From: Thiobacillus sp.
GTDB lineage: Bacteria; Pseudomonadota; Gammaproteobacteria; Burkholderiales; Thiobacillaceae
Assembly: GCA_024710445.1 (NCBI GenBank)
Contig: JANJUT010000173.1
Location: 1 to 13,405, forward strand
DNA: 13,405 bases
Direction: 5' to 3'
Of the stretch, positions 1 through 7,844 are shown in pieces; position 1 is the first letter of the stretch; every line of letters starts with the position of its first letter. The notes beneath the pieces were generated by a model. The model was not told the DNA's origin, ran no database searches, and saw nothing but the letters and a program-made list of their open reading frames with translations. Both the position numbers and the translations under genes were made by a program.

Positions 1-215
1 AGAGCCTGCAGGAGCAGGCCAGCCAGTTGGCCCAGGCGGTGAGCGTGTTCAAGCTGGATGGGGCCGGGTATGCCGTGCAGCCGGTTCTGCGGGCGCAGCG
101 CGATGTGGCCGAGGAAAGGGCGCCAGCCAGACTCAAGTCAACGCACAAGCCGGAAGCCCGGCCAAAGATGCTGGCGGCAGCCGGCGGCGGCAACGGGGAA
201 TGGGAAGAGTTTTGA
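1..215 (+). CDS. Methyl-accepting chemotaxis protein, C-terminal fragment (5' end outside window)
   Basis: This is the last 70 codons of a chemoreceptor that enters from the left edge; the reading frame begins at base 3 and the TGA is at 213-215. The first visible residues, SLQEQASQLAQAVSVFKL, match the usual end of the MCP signalling helix, where the second methylation helix finishes. A flexible Ala/Pro/Gly/Arg-rich linker of about 45 residues follows. The protein ends in EWEEF, which fits the xWxxF pentapeptide (NWETF in E. coli Tar/Tsr) that docks CheR and CheB. It is therefore probably a high-abundance Tar/Tsr-type receptor of the inner membrane. The ligand domain is not in the window, so ligand and gene name cannot be given. 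A similar receptor gene follows after 97 bases. Confidence 0.88.
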   Translation, partial: SLQEQASQLAQAVSVFKLDGAGYAVQPVLRAQRDVAEERAPARLKSTHKPEARPKMLAAAGGGNGEWEEF

Positions 216-312
216 TTTGCAGCCCTGGCGAAGATATCGTCGTGGCACTCCAGATTAAGGCGTGCTGGCCGTAATTAACAAGTAATCAGTAGTTGAGGAA
301 AGGAAACAACAA

Positions 313-1965
313 ATGCGTTCCAATATGCCAGTATCAAACGTCGAGCGCGTACTTCATGATGCGGAAACCATCGTGTCAAAGACGGATCTGCACGGCAATA
401 TCACGTATGTAAACCAGGATTTCATTAATGTAAGCGGATTCAGCGAGGATGAACTGATCGGGGCTCCGCAAAACATCGTCCGCCACCCGGATATGCCGGT
501 AGAAGCTTTTGCAGACCTCTGGAGCACGCTCAAGAGTGGCAAGGCATGGACGGGCATGGTGAAGAACCGTTGCAAGAATGGTGACCATTACTGGGTGTTG
601 GCCAATGCTGCCCCACTCATGGAAAAAAATAAAATCATCGGCTATGCCTCGATCCGGACCAAGCCCAGCCGTGAGCAGATACAGGCGGCGGACAGCGCCT
701 ACCGGGCGATCAAGGCAGGCGACACCTCGCTTGAAATACATGAAGGAAATGCGGTCAAGCGGTCCTTGACGCAGCGCTGTCGCTTATTGAAGAACATTTC
801 GCTCAAAAAGATGCTGACACTCGCCGCAGGCTCGGTTGGCGCCCTGTTTGTGGGGCTGGGTGTATTGGCCTGGCTTGCCAAAACCGGTGACAGTGCGTTC
901 TACATGAACTGGCTGATGATGGTTTCGGTCCTGGGCGTGCCTCTGGCTGCGGTGCTGGGTGTGGTTTCCTATCGCAGTGTGATCAGGCCGCTTGAAAATG
1001 CGCGGCATGATATCGCACGGATGAGTGCCGGCGACCTGACTGGCCGGATTGTTGCCAGTGGTATTGCAGAGTTATCGGACATGACGCAATCGTTGCGGGT
1101 GTTGCAGATCAACACCAAGTTGCTGTTGGGACAAATCAAGGAAGTGACGGGGCTGGTTACCGCGGGGGCGAGCGAGATCGCATCGGGCAATGCCGATCTG
1201 TCCACGCGAACTGAATCGCAAGCGGCCAATCTGGAAGAAACGGCCAGCTCGATGGAAGAATTGACCAGCACCGTCAAACAGAATTCCGAGCACACCGAAC
1301 AGGCCAGCAAACTGGTCTCTGCGACAGCCGATATTGCAGTCAATGGGGGCGAATTGGTGGGGCAGGTGATCAACACGATGGGCTCCATCAAGGACAGTTC
1401 GCGCAAGATTGCCGACATCATCAGTGTGATCGACGGAATTGCCTTTCAGACCAATATTCTGGCTTTGAATGCAGCGGTGGAAGCAGCCCGGGCTGGCGAA
1501 CAGGGCCGCGGCTTTGCCGTGGTTGCAGCGGAGGTCCGCAACCTGGCTCAGCGCAGCGCGGGTGCAGCCAAGGAAATCAAGTTGCTGATCACTGACTCGG
1601 TGGAAAAGGTCGAGTTGGGCAGAAAACTGGTGGATGAGGCGGGCGAGGCCATGGAAGACATTGTGACCTCGGTGCAACTGGTGGCTGAAATTATCAGCGG
1701 TACCGCCACGGCCAGCCGGGAGCAGAGCGCTGGCATTGAGCAGGTGAGCGAGGCTGTTGGTCAGATGGACGAAATCACGCAGCAGAATGCGGCCTTGGTA
1801 GAACAGGCTGCGGCTGCGGCAGAAAGCCTGCAGGACCAGGCCATGAAATTGTCGCAACTTGTGGGTACATTCAAACTGGTTGAGCTTGGCTATCCATCCG
1901 GGGCGACTCGACATGCTTCAAGCAAGGCTTTACCCGCGGACATCGCTTCCAGAGCGGCAGCCTGA
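313..1965 (+). CDS. aer: Aer-like PAS-domain chemoreceptor (redox/energy taxis)
   Basis: This is a 550-residue receptor. Residues about 12-125 form a PAS domain close to E. coli Aer: [14 protein letters not shown], then [14 protein letters not shown], then KNGDHYW. In Aer this fold binds FAD and senses redox state from the cytoplasm. Two hydrophobic segments follow (about 167-188 and 199-220) with only a short loop between them, so there is no periplasmic ligand domain. A HAMP-like stretch (about 221-270) and the long MA signalling coiled coil (about 275-520) come next. The conserved hairpin tip runs through [19 protein letters not shown] and [18 protein letters not shown]. The C-terminus ends in SRAAA and has no CheR-docking pentapeptide, unlike the receptor upstream. 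The ATG at 313 is preceded by a purine-rich ribosome site, GAGGAAAGGA, at 295-304. Function by family is energy taxis; FAD binding is inferred. Confidence 0.9.
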   Translation: MRSNMPVSNVERVLHDAETIVSKTDLHGNITYVNQDFINVSGFSEDELIGAPQNIVRHPDMPVEAFADLWSTLKSGKAWTGMVKNRCKNGDHYWVLANAAPLMEKNKIIGYASIRTKPSREQIQAADSAYRAIKAGDTSLEIHEGNAVKRSLTQRCRLLKNISLKKMLTLAAGSVGALFVGLGVLAWLAKTGDSAFYMNWLMMVSVLGVPLAAVLGVVSYRSVIRPLENARHDIARMSAGDLTGRIVASGIAELSDMTQSLRVLQINTKLLLGQIKEVTGLVTAGASEIASGNADLSTRTESQAANLEETASSMEELTSTVKQNSEHTEQASKLVSATADIAVNGGELVGQVINTMGSIKDSSRKIADIISVIDGIAFQTNILALNAAVEAARAGEQGRGFAVVAAEVRNLAQRSAGAAKEIKLLITDSVEKVELGRKLVDEAGEAMEDIVTSVQLVAEIISGTATASREQSAGIEQVSEAVGQMDEITQQNAALVEQAAAAAESLQDQAMKLSQLVGTFKLVELGYPSGATRHASSKALPADIASRAAA

Positions 1966-2044
1966 AGTCCGGGAAAGAGTGCGGCACGGTTGTTTCACCC
2001 GTGTTCAGCGTTCTCTGCAGATGACGGCTTCAGATATTGCCGGG

Positions 2045-2074
2045 GTTACCTGAATACAAACGTATTCAGGTAAC
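2045..2074. repeat. Perfect 13-bp inverted repeat before cheR
   Basis: GTTACCTGAATAC at 2045-2057 and GTATTCAGGTAAC at 2062-2074 are exact reverse complements separated by AAAC. The dyad lies between the receptor gene and cheR. No T-run follows it, so it is not a standard intrinsic terminator. The right arm carries CAGG just ahead of an in-frame GTG at 2075. It could be an RNA hairpin affecting cheR expression or an operator; the sequence does not decide between these. Confidence 0.85.
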
Positions 2075-2104
2075 GTGGCGTTGAGCAATCCAAAGTATTT
2101 CAAT

Positions 2105-2980
2105 ATGAAACCCGCTAGCAAGGCTCAACCCGATGCATCCAGAATTTTTGAATTCACACCGCGCGATTACGCGCGTGTGCGGGCTTTGATCTATAAGCAG
2201 GCAGGAATTTCGCTTAACGAGAGCAAGCAGGAGATGGTCTACAGCCGGCTGTCGCGTCGCTTGCGTGCAAAAAACCTGAATTCATTCGAGGCTTATCTCG
2301 ATCTACTGGAAAGCGGCTCGGACAGCGGGGAGTGGGAAGCCTTTACCAATGCCCTGACGACCAATCTGACCGCTTTTTTTCGCGAGGCACATCATTTTCC
2401 GATTCTGGCCGAGCATGTACTGAAGACCCAGGGTCCGATTTCCATCTGGTGTTCGGCCAGTTCGACAGGGGAAGAACCGTATTCAATCGCCATGACCGTA
2501 TGCGAAGCGTTGGGTACCCTGACACCGCGAGTCAATATCGTGGCTACGGATATTGATACCCATGTGTTGAATACGGCATCGAGCGGGGTTTACCCGATCG
2601 ACCGGATCGACAAAATGCCGCAGGATCGCGTCAAGCGTTTTTTCATGCGAGGCAAAGGGAGCCACACGGGCCTGGTTCGGGTGCGCTCCGAGTTGCGTAA
2701 CATGATCACGTTCAAATCCTTGAACCTGCTTGCGGGCAGCTGGCCCGTCAGCGGGCCATTCGATGTAATTTTCTGCCGCAACGTCATGATTTACTTCGAC
2801 AAGCCAACCCAGAGCAAGATTCTGTCCCGGTTCGCACCCTTGATGAAAGCGGACGGCCTGTTGTTCGCGGGCCATTCCGAGAATTTCCTGCATGTGTCCG
2901 ATGCATTCACGCTGCGCGGCAAGACGGTGTACGAGTTGAATCATCGTCATCGGGCGGCAAGCCCGAGGGCTGGGTCATGA
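2105..2980 (+). CDS. cheR: Chemotaxis protein glutamate methyltransferase CheR
   Basis: CheR uses S-adenosylmethionine to methylate receptor glutamates in the cytoplasm, the methylation arm of adaptation. From the ATG at 2105 the protein is 291 residues (E. coli 286). The N-terminal helical domain contains YKQAGISL and [12 protein letters not shown], followed by [16 protein letters not shown] (Arg at about 93 in the active-site region). The SAM-binding core shows [25 protein letters not shown] and [14 protein letters not shown]. An in-frame GTG at 2075 would add 10 residues and start directly after the inverted repeat. I prefer ATG 2105 because the added residues are not family-like, but neither start has a strong ribosome site. 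The stop overlaps the cheD start as ATGA, which suggests translational coupling. Confidence 0.95.
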   Translation: MKPASKAQPDASRIFEFTPRDYARVRALIYKQAGISLNESKQEMVYSRLSRRLRAKNLNSFEAYLDLLESGSDSGEWEAFTNALTTNLTAFFREAHHFPILAEHVLKTQGPISIWCSASSTGEEPYSIAMTVCEALGTLTPRVNIVATDIDTHVLNTASSGVYPIDRIDKMPQDRVKRFFMRGKGSHTGLVRVRSELRNMITFKSLNLLAGSWPVSGPFDVIFCRNVMIYFDKPTQSKILSRFAPLMKADGLLFAGHSENFLHVSDAFTLRGKTVYELNHRHRAASPRAGS

Positions 2981-3585
2981 ATCCGGCAATCGAAGAGCAA
3001 CTCGCAACCAATCTCTATTTCGATCAGGGTTTCGGCTGCGAAGCAGCCAAGATTCTGCCTGGCGAGTATTACTTCACCAACAAGCCCATGCTGATTGTGA
3101 CAGTGCTGGGTTCCTGCGTCGCGGCCTGCATACGCGATCGCGTTTCGGGGATCGGCGGCATGAACCATTTCATGCTTCCCGACGCAGGCAGCGAGAGCGG
3201 CAGCCCAACGTCGGCGTCGATGCGATACGGGGCGTACGCCATGGAAGTGCTGATCAACCAATTGCTCAAGGCGGGCGCGCGACGCGAGAACCTGGATGCC
3301 AAGGTGTTTGGCGGCGGCAATGTGCTGCGTGGTTTTACTGCCATAAACGTGGGCGAGCGAAACGCGCAGTTCGTGCGGAATTATTTGCATGCCGAAAAAA
3401 TCAGGATTCTTGCTGAGGACCTGAATGACGTGCACCCCCGCAAAGTGTATTTCTTCCCTGGGACCGGCAAGGTTCTGGTTAAAAAACTCAAGCAATTGAA
3501 CAACTACACGCTGGTGCGCCGGGAGCAGGACTACGCAAGTCGTCTTCAGGCCAACGTAATGGACGGCGATGCCGATTCATTTTGA
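2977..3585 (+). CDS. cheD: Chemoreceptor glutamine deamidase CheD
   Basis: CheD deamidates glutamines of chemoreceptors and in some bacteria interacts with CheC; no cheC is visible here. The 202-residue protein carries the family core: LPGEYYFT, then [13 protein letters not shown] with the putative catalytic Cys47, then GGMNHFMLP with His64. [20 protein letters not shown] and KVFGGGNVL follow, and [19 protein letters not shown] is near the C-terminus. The start ATG overlaps the cheR stop, and GAGGG at 2965-2969 is a good ribosome site inside the end of cheR. The stop TGA at 3583-3585 overlaps a possible TTG start of cheB. The position between cheR and cheB is common in betaproteobacteria and supports a receptor-modification operon. 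Confidence 0.95.
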   Translation: MNPAIEEQLATNLYFDQGFGCEAAKILPGEYYFTNKPMLIVTVLGSCVAACIRDRVSGIGGMNHFMLPDAGSESGSPTSASMRYGAYAMEVLINQLLKAGARRENLDAKVFGGGNVLRGFTAINVGERNAQFVRNYLHAEKIRILAEDLNDVHPRKVYFFPGTGKVLVKKLKQLNNYTLVRREQDYASRLQANVMDGDADSF

Positions 3586-3620
3586 GCGTCATTGAGGGCT
3601 TTGCCCGGAAAGTTGGCATC

Positions 3621-4694
3621 ATGAAAATAAAGGTCCTGGTAGTTGATGATTCAGCGCTGATACGCGGTGTGATGAAGGAGATCATCAATAGCCAGCCGGA
3701 CATGGAGGTTGTGGGTGTCGCCCCCGATCCGCTGGTGGCGCGCGATCTCATCAAGCAGACGAATCCCGATGTCCTGACGCTGGACGTCGAAATGCCGAGA
3801 ATGGACGGTCTGGATTTTCTGGAGCGATTGATGCGCCTGCGCCCGATGCCTGTAGTCATGGTGTCGTCACTGACCGAGCGGGGATCGGAGATCACCATGC
3901 GTGCGCTGGAACTGGGTGCAGTGGATTTTGTGACCAAACCCAAGGCTTCCATTGAGAGCGGTCTGCTTGAATACACCGAACTCATCACGGACAAGATTCG
4001 TGTCGCATCGCGAGCCAAGGTGAAAGCGCTTTCGGCCATGGCGGGGAAACATGCGGCAGCGGGGACTGCGCTGGCGCATGTGCGCAACCCGCTCACCAGC
4101 AGCGAAAAGCTGATCATCATAGGGGCATCAACCGGCGGGACCGAAGCGATCAAGGAATTTCTGGTGCAATTGCCGCCGGACAGCCCCGGCATACTCATTA
4201 CCCAGCATATGCCGCCGGGATTCACCCATTCTTTTGCCAATCGGCTCGACAAGCTCAGCAGGATTTCCGTCAAGGAAGCCGAGGGTGGGGAGCGGGTATT
4301 GCCGGGGCATGCGTATCTGGCGCCAGGACACGCTCATTTGCAATTGGTGCGCAGCGGTGCAAATTACATGACCAGGCTTGATCTGGGGCCGCCAGTCAAC
4401 CGCCACCGTCCATCGGTCGATGTCCTGTTTCACTCTGCTGCAGTCAATGCGGGCAAGAACGCAGTGGGGGTTATCCTCACTGGCATGGGTAAGGACGGTG
4501 CAGCCGGCATGCTGGAAATGAAAAATGCAGGTGCCTATAACCTGGCTCAGGATGAAGCGTCGTGCGTGGTGTTCGGCATGCCGAAAGAGGCGATTGCAAT
4601 CGGGGCCACGCATGAAGTCGCCCCTCTGCATGATTTGCCCGCCCGCGTACTCGAATTCTTCGCGTCCCAGGGCAGCCGGGCCATGCGGGTTTGA
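3621..4694 (+). CDS. cheB: Protein-glutamate methylesterase/deamidase CheB
   Basis: CheB removes receptor methyl groups and deamidates receptor glutamines when phosphorylated by CheA. From ATG 3621 it has 357 residues (E. coli 349). The receiver domain starts with [12 protein letters not shown] (Asp9/Asp10), has the phosphoacceptor Asp55 in [12 protein letters not shown], and the receiver lysine in FVTKPK. After a linker of about 50 residues comes the esterase domain, with Ser170 in [10 protein letters not shown], His196 in ITQHMPPGF and Asp292 in [12 protein letters not shown]. These sit at a constant +6 offset from the Salmonella triad Ser164/His190/Asp286. An upstream TTG at 3582 overlapping the cheD stop would add 13 residues with no family resemblance, so the ATG is preferred; GGAAAG lies about 9 bases before it. 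Confidence 0.96.
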   Translation: MKIKVLVVDDSALIRGVMKEIINSQPDMEVVGVAPDPLVARDLIKQTNPDVLTLDVEMPRMDGLDFLERLMRLRPMPVVMVSSLTERGSEITMRALELGAVDFVTKPKASIESGLLEYTELITDKIRVASRAKVKALSAMAGKHAAAGTALAHVRNPLTSSEKLIIIGASTGGTEAIKEFLVQLPPDSPGILITQHMPPGFTHSFANRLDKLSRISVKEAEGGERVLPGHAYLAPGHAHLQLVRSGANYMTRLDLGPPVNRHRPSVDVLFHSAAVNAGKNAVGVILTGMGKDGAAGMLEMKNAGAYNLAQDEASCVVFGMPKEAIAIGATHEVAPLHDLPARVLEFFASQGSRAMRV

Positions 4695-4705
4695 AGCCTG
4701 TCTGG

Positions 4706-4732
4706 CCCGCGTTTACTGGTGCGGGTTTGCTT
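4706..4732 (+). terminator. Possible weak terminator after cheB
   Basis: CCCGC at 4706-4710 can pair with GCGGG at 4721-4725 across a 10-base loop, with possible G-T pairs extending the stem, followed by TTTGCTT. The stem is short and the loop long, so this is a weak candidate. It sits between the end of cheB and the cheYZ promoter, where partial termination would separate the two transcription units. Confidence 0.3.
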
Positions 4733-4757
4733 AAGTTTGACTGTGCACTGCCGATTA
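4731..4757 (+). promoter_or_regulatory. Sigma-28 (FliA) promoter for cheYZ
   Basis: TTAAGTTT at 4731-4738 and GCCGATTA at 4750-4757 are separated by exactly 11 bases. The enterobacterial sigma-28 consensus is TAAAGTTT-N11-GCCGATAA, so each box has one mismatch and the spacing is ideal. The promoter is 36 bases upstream of the cheY ATG and points at cheYZ. It places cheYZ with the late flagellar genes that FliA switches on once the hook is complete. Transcription start and activity are inferred. Confidence 0.8.
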
Positions 4758-4793
4758 ATCGATTAACAATGAATTGCATCAATGGAGTTTTGT

Positions 4794-5192
4794 ATGGCTG
4801 ATCCGAACACGAGGTTTTTGGTAGTGGATGATTTCTCAACGATGCGCCGCATCGTGCGAAATTTGCTCAAGGAATTGGGGTACGCAAACGTCGAAGAAGC
4901 AGAAGATGGCGCGGATGGCCTGGCCAAGCTGCGGGCAGGTTCTTTTGATTTTGTCGTCTCCGACTGGAATATGCCCAACATGGATGGCCTGACCATGCTG
5001 CAAAATATACGTGCAGACGCGGCCCTGTCCAAACTGCCGGTGTTGATGGTGACAGCCGAGGCCAAAAAGGAAAATATCATCGCAGCAGCTCAGGCGGGTG
5101 CAAACGGCTATGTGGTCAAACCGTTTACTGCCGCGACGCTCGACGAAAAGCTCAGCAAGATATTCGAAAAACTTGAAAAAGCAGGGGCCTGA
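4794..5192 (+). CDS. cheY: Chemotaxis response regulator CheY
   Basis: This is a 132-residue single-domain receiver very close to E. coli CheY (129 residues). All key residues fall at E. coli positions: acidic Asp12/Asp13 in [10 protein letters not shown], phosphoacceptor Asp57 in [10 protein letters not shown], Thr87 in [10 protein letters not shown], Tyr106 and Lys109 in [11 protein letters not shown]. Phosphorylated by CheA, it binds the FliM N-terminus and biases flagellar rotation. I chose ATG 4794 because MADPN... matches the family N-terminus and GGAG at 4784-4787 lies 6 bases ahead. The in-frame ATG at 4782 would overlap that ribosome site. A sigma-28 promoter lies just upstream, and cheZ begins 1 base after the stop. 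Confidence 0.97.
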   Translation: MADPNTRFLVVDDFSTMRRIVRNLLKELGYANVEEAEDGADGLAKLRAGSFDFVVSDWNMPNMDGLTMLQNIRADAALSKLPVLMVTAEAKKENIIAAAQAGANGYVVKPFTAATLDEKLSKIFEKLEKAGA

Positions 5193-5193
5193 G

Positions 5194-5856
5194 GTGGATA
5201 GTCAACAGCGTCACCCTGTGGATTCCGTTTCTGTCGATTCGGATATGTCTGAAAACATGGCCATGCTGATACGCGTGGGCCAAATGACGCGGAATCTGCA
5301 CGACAACCTGCGTGAGCTGGGATTCGATAAAGTCCTGGCGACCGCGACCGTGGATATTCCCGATGTACGTGACCGCCTCAACTATGTGGTCCGAATGACC
5401 GAGCAGGCTGCGCAGCGCGTGCTCAATGCGACCGATGCCGCCATTCCCTTGCAGGATCGGGTGGAAGCAAGTGCGAATGAAGTGCTGAAAGGCTGGCAGA
5501 CTACGTTGAATGCGCCGTTTTCGGAGGCGAACTATCGTGATATGGCCACGTTGTCCATGCAATGCCTTTCATCCATACGTGGCGATACGGCCGCGACCAA
5601 GCAGCAGTTGCTTGACATCATGATGGCGCAGGATTTCCAGGATTTGACCGGACAGGTGATTCGAAAGATTGCCGATCTGGCCCAGGGACTGGAAAAGCAG
5701 CTGGTTCAACTGCTGGTTGATTATGCGCCTGAAGAGGTCAAGCGTGATGCCAAGTGCAGTTTGCTGAACGGGCCACAGATCAATCCGGCGAACAGCAACG
5801 ATGTGGTGGTTGATCAGGAGCAGGTGGACGACCTGCTGGACAGCCTCGGCTTCTGA
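5194..5856 (+). CDS. cheZ: Protein phosphatase CheZ
   Basis: CheZ dephosphorylates CheY-P in the cytoplasm and so ends the signal. With the GTG start at 5194 the protein has 220 residues (E. coli 214). The catalytic segment MMAQDFQDLTGQVI is intact; Asp150 and Gln154 correspond to E. coli Asp143 and Gln147. The C-terminal QVDDLLDSLGF is the CheY-binding helix, almost identical to E. coli. The GTG follows the cheY stop by 1 base and has AGGGG at 5183-5187 as ribosome site inside the end of cheY. A later in-frame ATG at 5245 is a possible alternative. Upstream in-frame codons overlap cheY and do not look like CheZ. The helical middle region fits the four-helix-bundle dimer. Confidence 0.95.
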   Translation: MDSQQRHPVDSVSVDSDMSENMAMLIRVGQMTRNLHDNLRELGFDKVLATATVDIPDVRDRLNYVVRMTEQAAQRVLNATDAAIPLQDRVEASANEVLKGWQTTLNAPFSEANYRDMATLSMQCLSSIRGDTAATKQQLLDIMMAQDFQDLTGQVIRKIADLAQGLEKQLVQLLVDYAPEEVKRDAKCSLLNGPQINPANSNDVVVDQEQVDDLLDSLGF

Positions 5857-5895
5857 TTTTCAGACATTCCAGGCTGTTTGGCCTGAACGAAAACT

Positions 5896-5926
5896 GGCCT
5901 GCCTGACAAGCAGGTCATTTTTATTT
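5896..5926 (+). terminator. Rho-independent terminator of cheYZ, possibly bidirectional
   Basis: GGCCTGC at 5896-5902 pairs with GCAGGTC at 5910-5916 (one G-T pair) around a 7-base loop, and ATTTTTATTT follows directly. This is a good intrinsic terminator 40 bases after cheZ. Read from the other strand the same stem is followed by AGTTTTCG, so it may also stop the fli transcript, whose last gene fliR ends about 70 bases away. A second small dyad, CAGGC/GCCTG at 5870-5885, lies just before it. Confidence 0.7.
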
Positions 5927-5982
5927 GTGGAAGCGGTTTGCTGCATCAGGCGGGTACCGCTGCAGCTTCGGGTTTGAATGGA

Positions 5983-6777
5983 TCAGGTACCGCCGGCGCG
6001 GAGTGTATTCAGCACCATGATCATGTCCTTGAGCCCGTTCTGAATCATGTTTTCGAACTGGGGTGCAAAGTAGGGCAGGGTCAGGTCAAGCATGATCAGG
6101 CCCACGCCCAGCGTGATCGGGAAGCCAATTGCAAAGATGTTCAATTGGGGCGCGGAGCGGGTGAGGATGCCGAGTGCCAGGTTGGTCATCAGCAGAATGG
6201 CGATCAGGGGCAACGCCAGTTGCAGGCCAATCGAGAACACGCTGGAGCCGTAGGACGCCACATTGAAGAACCCGGCACTAGCCAATGGCTGGGGGCTGAC
6301 GGGCAGAATCTGGAAGCTTTCAACCAGCACGCCAAGCATCAGCAGGTGTGCGTTCACTGCCATGAAAACCAATAAGGCCAGCATATTTAAAAAGCGGGCC
6401 AGCACCTGTGTCTGGCCGGCACTTTGCGGATCGAAGAATGATGCGAATCCCAGACCCATCTGCAGGCCGATGATTTCGCCTGCGGCATCCACAGCCGTAA
6501 ATATGATGCGCATGATGAAGCCAATGCCAATGCCGATGAGCAGCTGTTGAACCAGGATGAGCAGACCGTACCAGGATCCCAGCCCAATATCCGGCATCGG
6601 GGGCAGGGTGGGAGCAATGATCAGGGCGATGAATACACCGAGTCCGATCTTGACGCTCCGGGGGACCGAGCGGTGGCCAAACACGGGCGCCACCATGATC
6701 AGGCCGAGAATACGCGTGAGCGGCCAGATAAAGTTGATCAGCCAGGCGTTGAGCTGGGCATCGGTCAGGCTGATCAT
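5983..6777 (-). CDS. fliR: Flagellar biosynthesis protein FliR (export gate)
   Basis: FliR is a 264-residue inner-membrane protein that joins FliP and FliQ in the export gate of the flagellar type III secretion system, under the basal-body MS ring. It begins MISLTDAQLNAWL, followed by FIWPLTRILGLIMVAPVFG and RSVPRSVKIGLGVFIAL, the usual FliR N-terminal pattern. About six hydrophobic segments are visible. GEIIGLQMGLGFASFFDP is the conserved family loop, and ITLGVGLIMLDLTLPYF is near the C-terminus. It is the last gene of the leftward operon, 22 bases after fliQ. No clear ribosome site precedes the ATG, so translation may depend on coupling to fliQ. Length is close to E. coli FliR (261). Confidence 0.95.
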   Translation of the reverse strand: MISLTDAQLNAWLINFIWPLTRILGLIMVAPVFGHRSVPRSVKIGLGVFIALIIAPTLPPMPDIGLGSWYGLLILVQQLLIGIGIGFIMRIIFTAVDAAGEIIGLQMGLGFASFFDPQSAGQTQVLARFLNMLALLVFMAVNAHLLMLGVLVESFQILPVSPQPLASAGFFNVASYGSSVFSIGLQLALPLIAILLMTNLALGILTRSAPQLNIFAIGFPITLGVGLIMLDLTLPYFAPQFENMIQNGLKDMIMVLNTLRAGGT

Positions 6778-6799
6778 GAGGGGTGTGGATCAGCCGGCT

Positions 6800-7069
6800 T
6801 CAGCCGATGATCCCGGGCAGATCGGTCAATACGCGTCGCATGTAGTCGGTCATCACGGTCAGCATCCAGGGCCCGGCCAGGGCAAAGGTGGCCAGTACGG
6901 CAAGGACCTTGGGGATGAAGGAAAGACTGGGATCATTGATCTGGGTGGCGGCCTGAAACACACTGACAACCAGGCCCACCACCAGCGTGACCAGCAGGAC
7001 AGGCGAGGCGACCAGCACCGTGATTTCCAGTGCGGTACGGCCTATGGTCATTACACTTTCGGGCGTCAT
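6800..7069 (-). CDS. fliQ: Flagellar biosynthesis protein FliQ (export gate)
   Basis: This 89-residue protein has exactly the usual FliQ length. It has two hydrophobic helices (about 13-38 and 51-73) around a polar loop, QAATQINDPSLSFIPK, which is the family signature. FliQ packs around the FliP/FliR helix in the membrane export gate. I chose ATG 7069 because MTPESVMTIGRTALE matches the family start and GGAAAAG lies about 7 bases upstream on the coding strand. An open frame extends 25 codons further back into fliP, but that extension is not FliQ-like. It starts 16 bases after the fliP stop. Confidence 0.95.
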   Translation of the reverse strand: MTPESVMTIGRTALEITVLVASPVLLVTLVVGLVVSVFQAATQINDPSLSFIPKVLAVLATFALAGPWMLTVMTDYMRRVLTDLPGIIG

Positions 7070-7085
7070 GGCGGGTCTTTTCCAG

Positions 7086-7844
7086 CTAGTAGAAGCTCTG
7101 GGCCAGCGAGCCCAGCAGCAGATTCCAGCCGTCGACCAGTACAAACAGAATGATCTTGAACGGCAGGGACACGATGGCGGGCGACACCATCATCATGCCC
7201 ATTGCCATCAGAACACTGGCGACGACCATGTCGATGATGAGGAAGGGGATGAATACGGCAAAACCAATCTGGAAGGCGGTTTTGAGCTCACTGGTAATGT
7301 AGGCCGGAATCAGGACGCGCATGGGGATGTCGGCTGCTGTTTTCATTGGAGCAGATCCTGACATTTTCACAAACAGGGCCAGGTCGGTTTCACGCGTTTG
7401 CCTGAGCATGAATGCCCGCATGGGAACAGCGCCCTTTTCCAGGGCCTCCCCCATCTGGATGCGGTTTTCGGACAGCGGCTGATAGGCTTCGACATAGACC
7501 TTGTCCAGCGTGGGTCCCATCACGAAAAGACTCAGAAACAGAGCCAGACCAATCAGCACCTGATTGGGTGGGGAAGACTGGGTTCCCAGTGCATGGCGCA
7601 GTAGCGACAGCACGATGATGATACGGGTGAAGCTGGTCATCATCAGCAAGGCAGCCGGCAGGAACGACAGCGATGTGAGGAACAGCAGGGTTTGCAGGCT
7701 CAGGGTGTAGCTTTGTCCGCCGCCTGCCGCAGGGGTGCTGGTAAATGCCGGCAGGCCTGCACTCTGGGCCAGTGCCAGCGAAGGCAGTGCCAGGGCAATG
7801 AGCATGAATGCTGCGGGCATCAACTGATGTGGCTTACTTGTCAC
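7086..7844 (-). CDS. fliP: Flagellar biosynthesis protein FliP (export gate)
   Basis: FliP is the main pore-forming subunit of the flagellar type III export gate. The 252-residue product (E. coli 245) opens with a signal peptide, about residues 1-26 ending ALA-Q, as known for FliP. Then come [31 protein letters not shown] and [21 protein letters not shown] in separate membrane segments. The family motifs [35 protein letters not shown] and the C-terminal [15 protein letters not shown] are all visible. The chosen start is a GTG at 7844 overlapping the end of fliO by 11 bases, with GAGAA about 6 bases ahead. An in-frame ATG at 7820 is the alternative; it lacks a visible ribosome site but keeps the signal peptide. 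Confidence 0.94.
   Translation of the reverse strand: MTSKPHQLMPAAFMLIALALPSLALAQSAGLPAFTSTPAAGGGQSYTLSLQTLLFLTSLSFLPAALLMMTSFTRIIIVLSLLRHALGTQSSPPNQVLIGLALFLSLFVMGPTLDKVYVEAYQPLSENRIQMGEALEKGAVPMRAFMLRQTRETDLALFVKMSGSAPMKTAADIPMRVLIPAYITSELKTAFQIGFAVFIPFLIIDMVVASVLMAMGMMMVSPAIVSLPFKIILFVLVDGWNLLLGSLAQSFY

Noticed and set aside
1072..1914. 280-codon open frame on the minus strand inside the Aer-like receptor gene
   Set aside because: It is a shadow of a strongly family-like plus-strand gene; its translation is His/Arg/Leu-rich with no recognisable domain and no ribosome site.
2045..2074. Intrinsic terminator of the receptor gene
   Set aside because: The stem is strong, but the bases that follow are GTGGCGTTG with no T-run in that direction. 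Upstream of the left arm the complement also lacks a T-run.
5938..6375. 145-codon plus-strand frame starting in the convergence zone
   Set aside because: It runs opposite fliR; His/Gln/Gly-rich translation without domain or ribosome site. The convergence zone itself contains no gene I can support.
7070..7144. Extended fliQ start 25 codons upstream
   Set aside because: The extra residues are fliP sequence in another frame; starting at ATG 7069 gives the exact family length and N-terminus.
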